Source of the DNA: an uncultured Trichormus sp.
GTDB taxonomy: Bacteria; Cyanobacteriota; Cyanobacteriia; Cyanobacteriales; Nostocaceae
Length of the DNA: 64,000 nt
Assembly: GCA_936914905.1 (NCBI GenBank)
Contig: CAKZGI010000290.1
Coordinates: forward strand, 1-64,000
Direction of reading: 5' to 3'
The notes under the pieces were generated by a model. It saw only the letters and a program-made list of their open reading frames with translations, made no database searches and was not told the DNA's origin. Numbering within the stretch: the stretch's first letter is position 1; each line of letters opens with the position of its first letter. Both the position numbers and the translations under genes were made by a program. Below, in pieces: positions 9,098 to 18,411 of the stretch.

Positions 9098-10486
9098 TTG
9101 TCTCAACCTAACGCAGTCCGTAGTCTGCAAGAAACTCATTTAAACCGCGCCCGTGCTAGTCTCAGACAAGCGATATCTTGGTATGGTTATCTCCGGAAGT
9201 CAGGACAGTTATCATCAAAACCAGAATTGGCAGGTTTGGTAAAACCAGAAATAGAAACCTTAACAGCTACACTTAACAAGCTAGATTCTAATGTGGTGAG
9301 AATAGCTGCTTTTGGTTTGGTGAGTCGGGGAAAATCTGCGGTTTTGAATTCTTTATTAGGGGAAAAAATTCTCCAAACTGGACCTCTCAATGGTGTAACT
9401 CAATGGCCTCGTTCTGTGCGTTGGAAACCAGGAGGAAAGGTGCTAGTAGAATTAATTGATACTCCTGGTTTGGATGAAATTGAGGGTGAATCACGGGCGC
9501 AAATGGCGCGAGATGTTGCACGTCAAGCAGATTTAATTTTGTTTGTGGTGTCTGGAGATATCACCCGGACTGAGTATCAAGGGTTGCTAGAATTACGAAA
9601 AGCCCAAAAACCCTTAATTTTGGTGTTTAATAAAGTTGATTTGTACCCAGAAATAGATAGGAAAGCTATTTGTAATAATTTACAACAATTGGGAGCAGGA
9701 AATCTGCACAATAAACCGTTATTACCTGATGAAATTGTGATGATAGCGGCTGAACCGGCACCAATCGAAGTAAGGATAGAATACCCGGATGGGAATGTAA
9801 GTTATGAGTGGGAAACACAACCACCCCAGGTAGATGAACTCAAGCAAACTATTCTGAATATACTAAATCGAGAGGGGCGATCATTATTGGCTTTAAATGC
9901 ACTGATTCAAGCGCGAGATGCAGAAGCCACTATAGCTGAAAAAACCGTTGATTTCCGTCAACAAGAAGCTGAAGATATCATTTGGGAGTTTACTAAATAT
10001 AAAGCCCTTGCTGTCGGTTTAAATCCCGTTCCTGTTTTAGATATTATTGGTGGAGCAATTACCGATTTAGCGTTAATTCGTTCTTTGGCTAAATTGTATG
10101 GTTTACCAATGACTAGTTATGAAGCTACTAACCTATTAAAAACTATTTTATTCAGTTCTGGTGGTTTGCTGCTGGGAGAAATAGGTAGTAATTTAATGTT
10201 AGGTTTAGGTAATACTACAGGTGTGATCGCACCTGGTGATAATCCCCTTAATATTACAGTCAGTGGTTTGTTAGCAAAGCTCACCGGAGGTATTGCTCAA
10301 GCTGGTATTGCTGGTTATGGTTCTTATATGATCGGTAAAGCCGCACAGGTATATCTAGAAAAAGGCTGTACCTGGGGACAATTAGGTGCTAATACCGTTA
10401 TCCAAGAGATTTTATCTCAAGTTGATAAAAATACAATTCTATATCGGTTACGGGAAGAATTCAGGGGTAAAATAGGGGATGTTTGA
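9098..10486 (+). CDS. Era/dynamin-like GTPase with DUF697 membrane domain
   Basis: This 462-residue GTP-binding protein has a G1 loop (GLVSRGKSAVLNSLLG, about residue 75), G2 threonine in NGVTQWP, G3 (DTPGLDEIEG) and G4 (LVFNKVDL). The C-terminal third is hydrophobic (DIIGGAITDLALI, ILFSSGGLLLGEIG, IAQAGIAGYGSYMIG), typical of the DUF697 membrane-associated domain. Such proteins are conserved in cyanobacteria and probably work at membranes; the exact role is unknown. The start is TTG at 9098, which agrees with the usual N-terminus as I remember it; no good ATG lies upstream. It is monocistronic, and cp12 follows after 145 bases. Confidence 0.8.
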   Translation: MSQPNAVRSLQETHLNRARASLRQAISWYGYLRKSGQLSSKPELAGLVKPEIETLTATLNKLDSNVVRIAAFGLVSRGKSAVLNSLLGEKILQTGPLNGVTQWPRSVRWKPGGKVLVELIDTPGLDEIEGESRAQMARDVARQADLILFVVSGDITRTEYQGLLELRKAQKPLILVFNKVDLYPEIDRKAICNNLQQLGAGNLHNKPLLPDEIVMIAAEPAPIEVRIEYPDGNVSYEWETQPPQVDELKQTILNILNREGRSLLALNALIQARDAEATIAEKTVDFRQQEAEDIIWEFTKYKALAVGLNPVPVLDIIGGAITDLALIRSLAKLYGLPMTSYEATNLLKTILFSSGGLLLGEIGSNLMLGLGNTTGVIAPGDNPLNITVSGLLAKLTGGIAQAGIAGYGSYMIGKAAQVYLEKGCTWGQLGANTVIQEILSQVDKNTILYRLREEFRGKIGDV

Positions 10487-10631
10487 AATATTGAGTCATC
10501 CACAACACTATTTTTTATCTATAAATGCTCTGACAATAGCATTTGAATAAGGTTAATAAATAACATTCTTCTCAACTCCAAACGTGTAAGCTCCAGATAT
10601 CTTTATCTCACTCGAAAACGGTAAAAATATC

Positions 10632-10904
10632 ATGACAACTTTAGATGGAGTTTCTGCTATTAACTCCGACAAAAATAGCTCTAAAACCATCGAACAGAAA
10701 ATTCTCGAAGCAATAGTGGAAGCTCGTGCTACCTGTGAAGAAAACGGCATGAATTCACCCAATTGTGCAGTAGCTTGGGATATTGTAGAAGAATTACAAG
10801 CGGAAAAAGCACATCAGAAACAGGCACAAAATCGGCAAACATCCTTAGAAAGTTACTGTGAGATATATCCAGATGCTTTGGAGTGCTTAATCTACGACTT
10901 ATGA
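10632..10904 (+). CDS. cp12: CP12, Calvin-cycle redox regulator
   Basis: This 90-residue protein carries the CP12 signature. The N-terminal cysteine pair region reads ATCEENGMNSPNCAVAWDIV, the central AWD core motif follows, and the C-terminal pair reads SYCEIYPDALEC. In the dark, oxidised CP12 bridges glyceraldehyde-3-phosphate dehydrogenase and phosphoribulokinase and switches off the Calvin cycle. All four cysteines are present. The N-terminus is about 15 residues longer than the minimal family form. The start is the ATG at 10632. Confidence 0.88.
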   Translation: MTTLDGVSAINSDKNSSKTIEQKILEAIVEARATCEENGMNSPNCAVAWDIVEELQAEKAHQKQAQNRQTSLESYCEIYPDALECLIYDL

Positions 10905-10970
10905 AATCTTTTGGGTAATTGGTAATTGGAAATCTAATTACCAACTATCCCAGATTTATTATGATTATCT

Positions 10971-11783
10971 TTAACGAAAATCTGCAACAGCTGATTTAGT
11001 CATTTCCTCAACAGTATCTAAAGGCAGTGATATTGTCTCACTTTCCATCCCTAACCACAAAAGATATTCAATATTTCCCGCAGGGCCAGTTATTGGTGAC
11101 CAAGTTAAACCTTTATATTTCCAACCTAACTCCAAGGCTGTTTTTAATACTTGCAGAATCGCCTCAGCATGATCTTTTGCATTACGCACCACACCTTTTT
11201 TACCGACGCGGTTTTTTCCAACTTCAAACTGAGGCTTTACTAATAAAACTGCTTCTTTAGGAAATTGAGTTAAACGCCACACCGCAGGTAAAACTTTAGT
11301 TAAAGAAATAAACGACACATCAACCACTGCTAAATCAGGCGACGTCGCATTTTCAGGATATAATTCTTCTGGTTGTAATTGACGTAAATTAGTGCGTTCT
11401 TTTAAGATGACTCGTTCGTCAGTTCTGATTTTCCAATCAACTTGTCCGTAACCAACATCAATTCCATAAACCTGAATTGCACCAGCTTGTAATAAACAAT
11501 CTGTAAAACCTCCTGTAGAAATTCCCCCATCTAAACAAATACGTCTAGTTACAGAAATTCCAAAAAATTCTAAGGCCTTAGCAAGTTTTTCACCGCCACG
11601 AGAAACAAAAGGAGGATGTTCTTTCACTTGAATTTGTGCGGTAATATCAATTTCAGTTCCAGCTTTATCAATTACTTGTTGATTGACCATTACCTCACCA
11701 GCTTGAATCAGCCGTTGTGCTTGCTGACGAGAGGGAGATAAACCCAGATCTACTAATAAAGTATCTAATCTTTGTTTAACCAA
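10971..11783 (-). CDS. tlyA: TlyA-family rRNA methyltransferase (S4 + FtsJ domains)
   Basis: A 270-residue protein with an N-terminal S4 RNA-binding domain (residues 1-60: QRLDTLLVDLGLSPSRQQAQ) followed by a Rossmann methyltransferase domain: FVSRGGEKLAKAL, CLDGGISTGGFTDCLLQAGA (SAM-binding), VDVSFISLTKVLPAV and VKPQFEVG. Family members 2'-O-methylate rRNA and were historically called hemolysin A. Here a housekeeping rRNA-modifying role is the likely one. The SAM motif reads DGGISTGG where many members have DVGASTGG. It is convergent with cp12; a 34-base tandem duplication abuts its start codon. Confidence 0.85.
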   Translation of the reverse strand: MVKQRLDTLLVDLGLSPSRQQAQRLIQAGEVMVNQQVIDKAGTEIDITAQIQVKEHPPFVSRGGEKLAKALEFFGISVTRRICLDGGISTGGFTDCLLQAGAIQVYGIDVGYGQVDWKIRTDERVILKERTNLRQLQPEELYPENATSPDLAVVDVSFISLTKVLPAVWRLTQFPKEAVLLVKPQFEVGKNRVGKKGVVRNAKDHAEAILQVLKTALELGWKYKGLTWSPITGPAGNIEYLLWLGMESETISLPLDTVEEMTKSAVADFR

Positions 11784-11850
11784 TTAATTCTATTCTCCTG
11801 ATAATTTTAAACCTAAATTAATTCTATTCTCCTGGTAATTTTAAACCTAA
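11783..11850. repeat. 34-base tandem duplication
   Basis: Two head-to-tail copies (11783..11816 and 11817..11850) differ by one base. The unit contains TTAATTCTATTCTCCTG. It lies at the 5' end of tlyA and duplicates the leader, including the CAGGAGA ribosome-binding sequence on the minus strand. Confidence 0.85.
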
Positions 11851-12103
11851 AGCATGATGGATAATTTATCCTCTGTTAACCAGGTTTTCTAATTCTTCTG
11901 ATTCATAACCACCTTCTTCTACTTCCAGAGAGGCTTCATTAGTATTATGTTCCCGTGAGCATTGGTAGATGTAGTAACATAGTTTATGTACTAGCCAGGA
12001 ATATACAGGAATATAAGTGTATATTTTATAATCGCATAATTCAAGATGTTCTCATAAGAGGGCCTCCGCACATACATTTTCCATATCACCTAACAACTGG
12101 GTT

Positions 12104-12909
12104 TCACGAGTTAAGAAATTTCTTCAATTCTCGTATAGCGGCACTTGTATTGCGGTTATAGGCAGTTTCCAAACACTGCTGAACAATCTTATGTAAGTTG
12201 AAGTTGGGGAAATAGTAGCTATGGGTTTGAGGTAAATAGCTGTTTTGGTAAAGTTGATAAATAAACAGTTGCTTTTGTTTATACAGCCAAATTTGAGGAA
12301 CTCTATAGGGTAGATAGTCGTTGATATCGGTATAACTAGTAACGTCAATTTCTAATACCAAATCCGGTGGTTGATCAATACTCCAGATAATGTGATTTTT
12401 TCCAGATACTGCTTGCCAATTATCAATAGACCTCTTGCATAATTAATTTTATGTTATAATCGAGGCTTGTCTTTGTTTTAGCCAAAAGTTAGAGTTACAC
12501 GGTTATGTTTGAATTAGTGATCGCAAAGAACACCAAAAATACATAATAAAATCTAAAACTCTCTATCGTACCACAGAAACAATTTTGCAAGAGGTCTAAT
12601 GTAAAAACAGTAATCGGGTTCTAGTCCGCTTTCTTCCGGGAGTTCCATCGTTATGGGGATGAAAGCATCAAATTCACACTGAACATAATCGAGAAGGGTA
12701 GTAATGACACTGGTGATGAGGTGCGCATCTCGTCCATTTTGTGGCAAAGGTAACATCAGTATGACTGCCCCATCTCGATATTTTAGTTGTGGAATTGTGC
12801 GATCACACCGTTGTTGACATAGAGCTTGATACTCTTCCCATGTTGCAGGCATCCGCACCACTGCACCAGGAGGAATTTGGGTTTTATCTGGTGATATCAG
12901 AGCAAACAT
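12104..12909 (-). pseudogene. Uma2 family (DUF820) nuclease-like gene split by a MITE
   Basis: The N-terminal part (12909 down to 12600) reads MPATWEEYQALCQQRCDRTI and ends in LEPDYCFY; the C-terminal part resumes beyond 12427 with IDNWQAVSGKNHIIWSIDQP and PPDLVLEIDVTSYTD. Removing the 172-base insertion joins them in frame, giving a typical Uma2 protein with restriction-endonuclease-like fold residues in EPDYCFYI and LVLEID. These genes are abundant in cyanobacteria and of unclear role. The insert brings foreign codons and a stop (12553), so the gene is inactive. Confidence 0.75.
12427..12598. mobile_element. MITE, family B, inside the Uma2 gene
   Basis: The 172-base element begins TAGACCTCTTGCATAATT and ends AATTTTGCAAGAGGTCTA, giving inverted termini of 13 exact bases plus further near matches. 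It has no coding capacity. The flanking gene becomes continuous when it is removed, which fixes its limits to within one or two bases. Confidence 0.8.
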
Positions 12910-13013
12910 AGCTTATGAATTCAGACAGATAATTGTAGTTTTATCTTAGATAACATTTAGTAGCAAGCCTATAATATTTCATCAAAATCCTGTCAATTCC
13001 AATTCTGACACTT

Positions 13014-13056
13014 TTTAAAAAAAGTAAACGCACCTTGTCCAAACAGCCAAAGTGCG
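13014..13056 (-). terminator. apcF terminator
   Basis: On the minus strand CGCACTTTG pairs with CAAGGTGCG across a 10-base loop (13029..13056) and is followed by a T-rich tract (TTTACTTTTTTT). It sits 65 bases beyond the apcF stop codon. Confidence 0.65.
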
Positions 13057-13122
13057 ATATTAATTTAGTCCGCCTTCGCGAACTTTGCTTGTATAGTTGT
13101 AATTTCTAATCACCAGGACTAG

Positions 13123-13632
13123 TTAAACATCCTGTTCACTCAACTCACGAGTGATATGGTCAAAAGGCTCATCAACAAAAGCAGTATTAGCAACACCAGC
13201 CGCTGCTACTTGCTCCTTAACAATACCCTTCATAATCTGAATACCTTGAACAGTCGAACCAATGGGTACACCCAAAGAATTGTAGGTTTCCCGTAACCCT
13301 TGCAATACACGCTCATCTAACACATTCATATTACCAGCCACTAGCGCATAAGTAGCATAACGCAGGTAATAATCCATATCACGCAAACAAGCTGCATAAC
13401 GACGGGTCGTATAAGCATTACCACCAGGACGAATCAATTCTGGTAATTCTTCAAACAATTTAGAACCAGCTTGTTTAACAATAGCTGCCGCATTAGAATT
13501 AATCACAGCTGCCGCTTGCACTCTTGCCGTACCAGTTTCAAAGTAAGACTTGAGGCTGTCGATCGCATTCCGGTCAAAATATCTGCCGATTACGTCATAA
13601 TTCTTAATTAAAGTTGTAACTGCATCGCGCAT
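13123..13632 (-). CDS. apcF: ApcF, allophycocyanin beta-18 core subunit
   Basis: This phycobiliprotein has 169 residues from the ATG at 13632 (MRDAVTTLIKNYDVIGRYF), the usual ApcF length. The in-frame extension upstream (MGEKG) overlaps the ribosome-binding site GGGAG. Chromophore-site features are visible: AYTTRRYAACLRDMDYYLRY with the bilin-binding cysteine, then LDERVLQGLRETYNSLGVP. ApcF is a minor beta-type subunit that pairs with ApcE in the phycobilisome core and helps pass energy to photosystem II. The sequence is nearer to ApcF than to ApcB. In PCC 7120 apcF also lies beside glnA. Its own terminator is visible. Confidence 0.88.
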   Translation of the reverse strand: MRDAVTTLIKNYDVIGRYFDRNAIDSLKSYFETGTARVQAAAVINSNAAAIVKQAGSKLFEELPELIRPGGNAYTTRRYAACLRDMDYYLRYATYALVAGNMNVLDERVLQGLRETYNSLGVPIGSTVQGIQIMKGIVKEQVAAAGVANTAFVDEPFDHITRELSEQDV

Positions 13633-14144
13633 TCCTTTTTCTCCCAATCGTTGCTATCTATGATTTGATATTAATTTGGTTGCAGTTATGCACCATTGAC
13701 GTTCTCACAACTTTAGAGGTGAGATTCTTGGGCTGCTCAAACCGTGAATTACTCCCGGACTTACAAAGCATAGCGTATCCTTACAGACACCTCCTCAAGC
13801 TTGAGTTCGGGTGCGCCCCACCCTACCTGACTCAATTAAATTTTGCGCCATCTGCATAAATAAATAATAGATACGGCACAAAACTATCCATACCACTACT
13901 TAAAGGATTCTATGCCAAAGTTGACCCCGTTAAGATGAAGTTTCTTGTTTTGTGCAGATTAAGAAAGAAAGGTTAATATAACCTGTAATCCAGATAACCT
14001 GTAACGAAAACCACAAACGTTCCTCAAGTCAACTATTCACGATATTCCAGGTGGTGTGTCAAAACTTGCGTTACCGCCGCAGGGTGAGGATATATTGGCA
14101 AGGTGTGGTTTTACTTTAGGAAATTGGGTACACAAGGAGTAACA
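13633..14144. other. Divergent promoter region between apcF and glnA
   Basis: No gene. The right part holds the NtcA-type glnA promoter. Around 13700-13850 the bases look like a fragment of an IS200/IS605-type end, but I cannot show this. Confidence 0.5.
14001..14014 (+). promoter_or_regulatory. NtcA-type box of glnA
   Basis: GTAACGAAAACCAC fits the NtcA consensus GTA-N8-TAC except for one base. A TATTCA hexamer at 14034..14039 is placed as the matching -10 box of an NtcA-activated promoter. glnA in PCC 7120 has a similar site (from memory GTAACAAAGACTAC). It lies 131 bases before the glnA start. Confidence 0.6.
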
Positions 14145-15578
14145 ATGACAACCCCACAAAAAGTATTGAAAAGAATAAAAGATGAAAAAATTCAGATGAT
14201 TGATCTGAAATTCATCGATACACCAGGTACATGGCAGCACCTTACGGTTTACCATAACCAAATTGACGAAAGCTCATTTACTGATGGTGTACCCTTTGAC
14301 GGTTCCAGTATTCGGGGTTGGAAAGGCATCGAAGAATCCGACATGATAATGGTCTTAGATCCCAACACAGCTTGGATCGACCCGTTTATGAAAGAGCCAA
14401 CTCTAAGTATTATTTGTAGCATTAAAGAACCACGTACAGGCGAATGGTACAACCGTTGCCCCCGTGTAATTGCCCAAAAAGCAATAGATTATCTGGCTTC
14501 CACAGGACTCGGTGACACAGCCTTTTTTGGTCCAGAAGCTGAATTCTTCATCTTTGATGATGTCCGGTACGACCAAACCGCCAATGAAGGCTACTATCAT
14601 GTAGACTCTGTAGAAGGTCGTTGGAACACCGGTAGAAAGGGTAAAAACGGTGAAGTGGATGGTCCTAACCTGGGTTACAAAACACGCTTCAAAGAAGGTT
14701 ACTTCCCAGTTCCTCCAACCGATAGCTTCCAAGATATTCGGACAGAAATGTTGTTGACAATGGCAGCTTGTGGCGTACCCATTGAAAAGCAACACCATGA
14801 AGTTGCAACCGGTGGTCAGTGCGAACTCGGTTTCAAATTTGGTAAGTTAATCGAAGCTGCTGACTGGCTGATGACCTACAAATACGTTGTCAAGAACGTG
14901 GCTAGAAAATACGGTAAAACCGTTACCTTCATGCCCAAACCGATTTTTGGTGATAACGGTTCTGGTATGCACTGTCACCAGTCCATTTGGAAGGGTGGTC
15001 AACCCCTCTTTGCAGGTGACAAATATGCTGACATGAGTGAAATGGGACTCTACTATATCGGTGGTATCCTCAAGCACGCTCCAGCATTGTTGGGAATCAC
15101 AAACCCCACTACAAACTCTTACAAGCGCCTCGTCCCAGGTTATGAAGCACCAGTAAACTTGGCTTACTCCCAAGGAAACCGTTCTGCTTCTGTGCGGATT
15201 CCTCTGTCTGGAGACAACCCCAAAGCCAAGCGATTGGAGTTCCGTTGTCCTGATGCCACTTCTAACCCTTACTTAGCCTTCGCAGCCATGCTTTGTGCTG
15301 GTATTGACGGTATCAAGAACAAAATTCATCCTGGTGAACCCTTAGATAAGAATATCTATGAACTCTCTCCAGAAGAACTAGCTAAGATTCCTTCTACTCC
15401 AGGTTCTTTAGAACTAGCTTTGGAAGCACTGGAAAATGACCACGCTTTCTTAACCGAAACTGGCGTATTCTCAAAAGATTTCATTCAAAACTGGATTGAC
15501 TACAAACTGGCTAATGAAGTAAAGCAAATGCAGTTACGTCCTCATCCCTACGAGTTTTTCTTGTATTACGATTGCTAA
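14145..15578 (+). CDS. glnA: Glutamine synthetase type I
   Basis: The enzyme (477 residues) joins ammonium to glutamate using ATP and is the entry point of fixed nitrogen. Family motifs are present: [28 protein letters not shown] (metal ligands), [38 protein letters not shown] (ATP/glutamate loop) and [10 protein letters not shown] chose the ATG at 14145 (MTTPQKVL), preceded by AAGGAGTAACA, rather than the earlier frame opening. The neighbours explain control: an NtcA box upstream, a strong terminator downstream, and the inhibitor gene gifA converging from the other side. Expected regulation is transcriptional by NtcA and post-translational by binding of GifA. Confidence 0.96.
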   Translation: MTTPQKVLKRIKDEKIQMIDLKFIDTPGTWQHLTVYHNQIDESSFTDGVPFDGSSIRGWKGIEESDMIMVLDPNTAWIDPFMKEPTLSIICSIKEPRTGEWYNRCPRVIAQKAIDYLASTGLGDTAFFGPEAEFFIFDDVRYDQTANEGYYHVDSVEGRWNTGRKGKNGEVDGPNLGYKTRFKEGYFPVPPTDSFQDIRTEMLLTMAACGVPIEKQHHEVATGGQCELGFKFGKLIEAADWLMTYKYVVKNVARKYGKTVTFMPKPIFGDNGSGMHCHQSIWKGGQPLFAGDKYADMSEMGLYYIGGILKHAPALLGITNPTTNSYKRLVPGYEAPVNLAYSQGNRSASVRIPLSGDNPKAKRLEFRCPDATSNPYLAFAAMLCAGIDGIKNKIHPGEPLDKNIYELSPEELAKIPSTPGSLELALEALENDHAFLTETGVFSKDFIQNWIDYKLANEVKQMQLRPHPYEFFLYYDC

Positions 15579-15607
15579 TGGCAATTGAGCAATAATAGTA
15601 AATTTTT

Positions 15608-15634
15608 AAGCCACCCTCAAGGGTGGCTTTTTTT
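15608..15634 (+). terminator. glnA terminator
   Basis: AAGCCACCCT pairs perfectly with AGGGTGGCTT across a CA-type minimal loop and is followed by a T-run. It begins 29 bases after the glnA stop codon. Confidence 0.9.
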
Positions 15635-15724
15635 ATACAAGTAGCGGTGTAGGGGAGATGAGGGAGGTGGGAGAATCATCTATTCCTCTGAACTCCTGGC
15701 TTCTGACTCCTGAAATCCTACTCT

Positions 15725-15925
15725 TTAGCTCATCGCTGCATTACTCCGGCTATAAAGCATCTGAGTGGTAGGATCTACTTTCCCTTGAATGGGATTCCAA
15801 TAGTGAGATACTTCTTCGGGAAGACCAAGTTCTTGTGCCGCACGCATCAGCATGGATTGTTGACGGTTTTTAACTTGCTGATGTTGACGAACCATTAATG
15901 CACGGGATTTTTCTTGAATAGACAT
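15725..15925 (-). CDS. gifA: GifA, glutamine synthetase inactivating factor IF7
   Basis: A 66-residue basic protein reading MSIQEKSRALMVRQHQQVKN, then RQQSMLMRAAQELGLPEEVS and YWNPIQGKVDPTTQMLYSRS. This is the IF7 family, small unstructured proteins that bind and inactivate glutamine synthetase when nitrogen is ample. The three arginines expected for binding to GS lie in the QELG-upstream helix and the N-terminal region. It is convergent with glnA, as in PCC 7120 (asl2329). GAGAGGA lies 8 bases before the ATG at 15925. An NtcA box sits in its promoter in a repressing position. Confidence 0.93.
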   Translation of the reverse strand: MSIQEKSRALMVRQHQQVKNRQQSMLMRAAQELGLPEEVSHYWNPIQGKVDPTTQMLYSRSNAAMS

Positions 15926-15996
15926 AGCTTTAGTCCTCTCTATTTTTTAGTAATAGAATTAATTCTCTTTCACATATTTATAGTAGCTATAATTCT

Positions 15997-16010
15997 GTAT
16001 CATAAGCTAC
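15997..16010 (-). promoter_or_regulatory. NtcA box of gifA, repressor position
   Basis: GTATCATAAGCTAC is a perfect GTA-N8-TAC palindrome centred about 78 bases before the gifA start. On the minus strand TATAAA follows 14 bases after the box, so the site covers the -35 area of that promoter. This arrangement fits repression of gifA by NtcA under nitrogen shortage, as known in Synechocystis and Anabaena. Confidence 0.78.
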
Positions 16011-16216
16011 GAAATGGCAATTTCGTCATAAAAGTTCACGATTAAGTAATCGCAGCTTCCAGAATTAGAATCAAAAGCCAGAAAAATCACCGCTGAATAT
16101 CAAGGCTTTGATATCCCATACTTGAAAATAGGAATTTTCCTCGCAAAAATCCTTTATTCTTGATTTTTATTCAAATTAAATAATAATTAAGAGTATTAAA
16201 TTTTAATTTATTTTTT

Positions 16217-17277
16217 ATGTCTGACACCTTAACAAGGCTAACCTATCAGACTGTTCAAGAAGGAAAGAATTATTTCAGTCTTGCTCACAAGACCCTAACC
16301 TCACAGTTAAGGAAGCTAGTGCATCCCACACTATTACCGATGAGCCAAGATATCCCGCAAGAATTAATACTCAAACTGCAAAACAGATTGAACCAGCTGC
16401 TAGAAACAGACTGGGAAGATGCCCAAACAGGAATCTATCCCCACAGTTTATTATTCGATCATCCTTGGGAAGACTTTTTCCGCTACTATCTATTAATATG
16501 GCTAGAGTTACCCCTGATCTGGAAGCGAAGCACCAAAAATCGCCTGCAAGACTTTTCAGCAGAATTATAGATCAAGAAGGCTATCCCAGCTACTATGTGC
16601 AGAATTTTCATCACCAAACTAACGCTTCTTTAAGAGACCTATCAGCTAATTTGTATGAGTTACAGGTAGAAATTTTGTTTGGTGGTTTAGCTGATGCCAT
16701 GCGGCGATGTATTCTCGCTCCCCTGAAACGGGGATTGGCAAAATTCCAATCTCTTCCACAAAAACAAATCCGAATTTTAGATGTAGCTTATAGAACTGGT
16801 CTGACTCTAAAAATGATTCGAGCCGCTTTACCTCAAGTTTCTTGATTCTGGACTAATTTATCACCAGCTTATTTGCGGAAAGCCAATGAGCTATTATCTC
16901 AAAATCCGGTGGAATTGCCACAACTTCTACAAGCCAACGCCGAAGAATTGCCTTATCTAGATTACTACTTTCATGCAGTAACGTCTGTTTTTCTCTTTCA
17001 TGAGTTGCCAGAGTCTGTGCGTCAAACAGCTATTGAACAATGCTTCCGAGTGACAAAACCAGGAGGAACTTTTATTATTTGTGACTCGATTCAATTGAGT
17101 GATTCACCGGAAATGGAATTAATGATGAACAATTTCGCAAAAACCTTCCATGAACCTTACTACAAGAATTATACTGCTGATGATTTGGTAGAGCATTTGA
17201 AGAAAGGCGGGCTTAATCAGATTGAGACGCAAACTTACCTTTTGACTAAGTATTCTACCGCTAACAAGCAAGCTTAA
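16217..17277 (+). pseudogene. SAM-dependent methyltransferase, frameshifted and nonsense-mutated
   Basis: The first part reads PWEDFFRYYLLIWLELPLIW; after a frameshift near 16562 the next frame gives IDQEGYPSYYVQNFHHQTN, then FGGLADAMRRCILAPLKRGL. The SAM-binding motif reads LDVAYRTGLTLKMIRAALPQ, where LDVACGTG is expected. A TGA at 16843 interrupts the frame before LSPAYLRKANELL, and the rest (LFHELPESVRQ, FRVTKPGGTFIICDS) is readable to 17277. It is a class I methyltransferase of the UbiE/COQ5 type. Two inactivating changes and a damaged motif mark a true pseudogene. It stands in front of patX. Confidence 0.78.
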
Positions 17278-17853
17278 TTATGAATTCTAACCGTTGACAA
17301 TGTCATCCTGATCAGACAAGAGTTGTAAACGGCCGACCGCTGACTGATATAGCTACCAGCAGTACACCAAAATCAAATTTCTTGTCAGTCAAAAAGAGAA
17401 AATGGGAATTCCAAAGGGTTAAAAATAACGGGGGAAAGGGGAAAACCCTTGCCCTTTAACCATTCTCGGTTCCCTTCACAAGATTTGACATATTTTGGCT
17501 TAATTAAGCCTAGTTACAGCGATTCTGAGGTAAATTAACCATATATTTTTTCGCACCTAGACATAATGGCATTTCACCATTTCGTTAGCGTAGCGGATCG
17601 TCAAACCCTGCGTCCATAGCTCACTGACTGCATAGCGTACCGTAGAGATAGAGAAGAGTAGGCACAAAGAAAAAAATACATCAACACGAGTGTGGTCTAA
17701 ATACTGAAAAATGCTGTAACTATCCAACTTGGTATCGGATCAACTTTTCAGCTAGGTTAGCACTTATATATCACTGATGAGTAACTGGGTCACCAATACA
17801 AGGTTAGGTTTTTGCAATTACCGGATGTTTTGAAGAAATACTAAACTCCAGTC
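17278..17853. other. Non-coding stretch
   Basis: No gene found. It contains short repeated words such as GCATAGCGTACCGTAG near 17630, typical of dispersed cyanobacterial repeats, and leads into the three-copy repeat tract that follows. Confidence 0.4.
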
Positions 17854-18020
17854 AGTTGTGTAGTGCTTTAACTGTCTTTATCTCTATCAGAGAAGATGAA
17901 TTTACAGGACGGTTGTTGAGTTGTGTAGTGCTTTAACTGTCTTTATCTCTGTCGAAGAAAATAAAATTTGGAAGTGTTGTTGAGTTGTATAGTGCTTAAG
18001 CTGTCTTTGTTTCTGTCCGA
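17854..18020 (+). repeat. Three regularly spaced direct repeats, CRISPR-like
   Basis: The 32-base unit beginning AGTTGTGTAGTGCTTTAACT occurs at 17854..17885, 17919..17950 and, with several changes, at 17983..18014. The intervals are 33 and 32 bases and differ from each other except for a shared GTTGTTG just before copies 2 and 3. Two copies are identical over 32 bases and the third is degenerate. There are no cas genes in the window and the unit is not palindromic. It may be a relic mini-array, tandem sRNA repeats, or an ordinary tandem duplication of 64-65 bases. Confidence 0.65.
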
Positions 18021-18117
18021 CCAATTGTGTCCAGGATATGGGACACCCGATTATTCCGGTAAATTGATTTCTGTTCTGGCAAGAAATTCTCCTAAAAGCA
18101 GTTTGACCCAGGGGGTA

Positions 18118-18354
18118 TTAAACGGCAGAATTTATGTTTAGGAAAAATTCTATGGACTCCTTACGTCCACTACCGCGATGAGGTGCTGGCTGTTCTGGTT
18201 GGTTAGGACCTGGTTTGGAATTGTCTGCAAGCAGCTTTCCTGAACCAGAATTAGCAATCAGCAAATGGGAAAGGCTAGTGAACATTGCGTCGTAGTTAAA
18301 AGCTAAGGAGCCGAATACCAGACTCGATACTAAAAGTGAAATGGCAGCACGCAT
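18118..18354 (-). CDS. patX: PatX, RGSGR-peptide precursor for heterocyst patterning
   Basis: The 78-residue protein begins with a signal-type segment (MRAAISLLVSSLVFGSLAF) and contains PAPHRGSGRKE near the C-terminus. HRGSGR is the hallmark of PatX. RGSGR is also the active pentapeptide of PatS, which binds HetR and blocks differentiation of neighbouring cells. PatX is widespread in filamentous cyanobacteria; in PCC 7120 it is asl2332, also between gifA and hetR. After RGSGR a further 14 residues follow (KESIEFFLNINSAV). I expect export and processing to a short peptide. A TCCGGA motif lies 57 bases upstream. The start is the ATG at 18354. Confidence 0.85.
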   Translation of the reverse strand: MRAAISLLVSSLVFGSLAFNYDAMFTSLSHLLIANSGSGKLLADNSKPGPNQPEQPAPHRGSGRKESIEFFLNINSAV

Positions 18355-18411
18355 AGTAGATGTCTATTTTAGAACTCTCTACTTCACTGATACTTAGCTT
18401 TTATATAATGA

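Noticed and set aside
13665-13859. Plus-strand 64-residue frame before glnA
   Set aside because: Cys/Leu-rich composition with no known motif, in the promoter region; probably old IS200/IS605-type end DNA.
14403-15173. Open frames on the minus strand inside glnA
   Set aside because: They are shadows of a highly conserved gene and have no ribosome-binding site or family features.
17854-18020. A true CRISPR array
   Set aside because: Only three units, one degenerate, no palindromic repeat ends and no cas gene in the window. Kept as CRISPR-like direct repeats only.
18028-18049. A terminator for patX formed by GTGTCC/GGACAC
   Set aside because: The stem is only six base pairs and no T-run follows on the minus strand.
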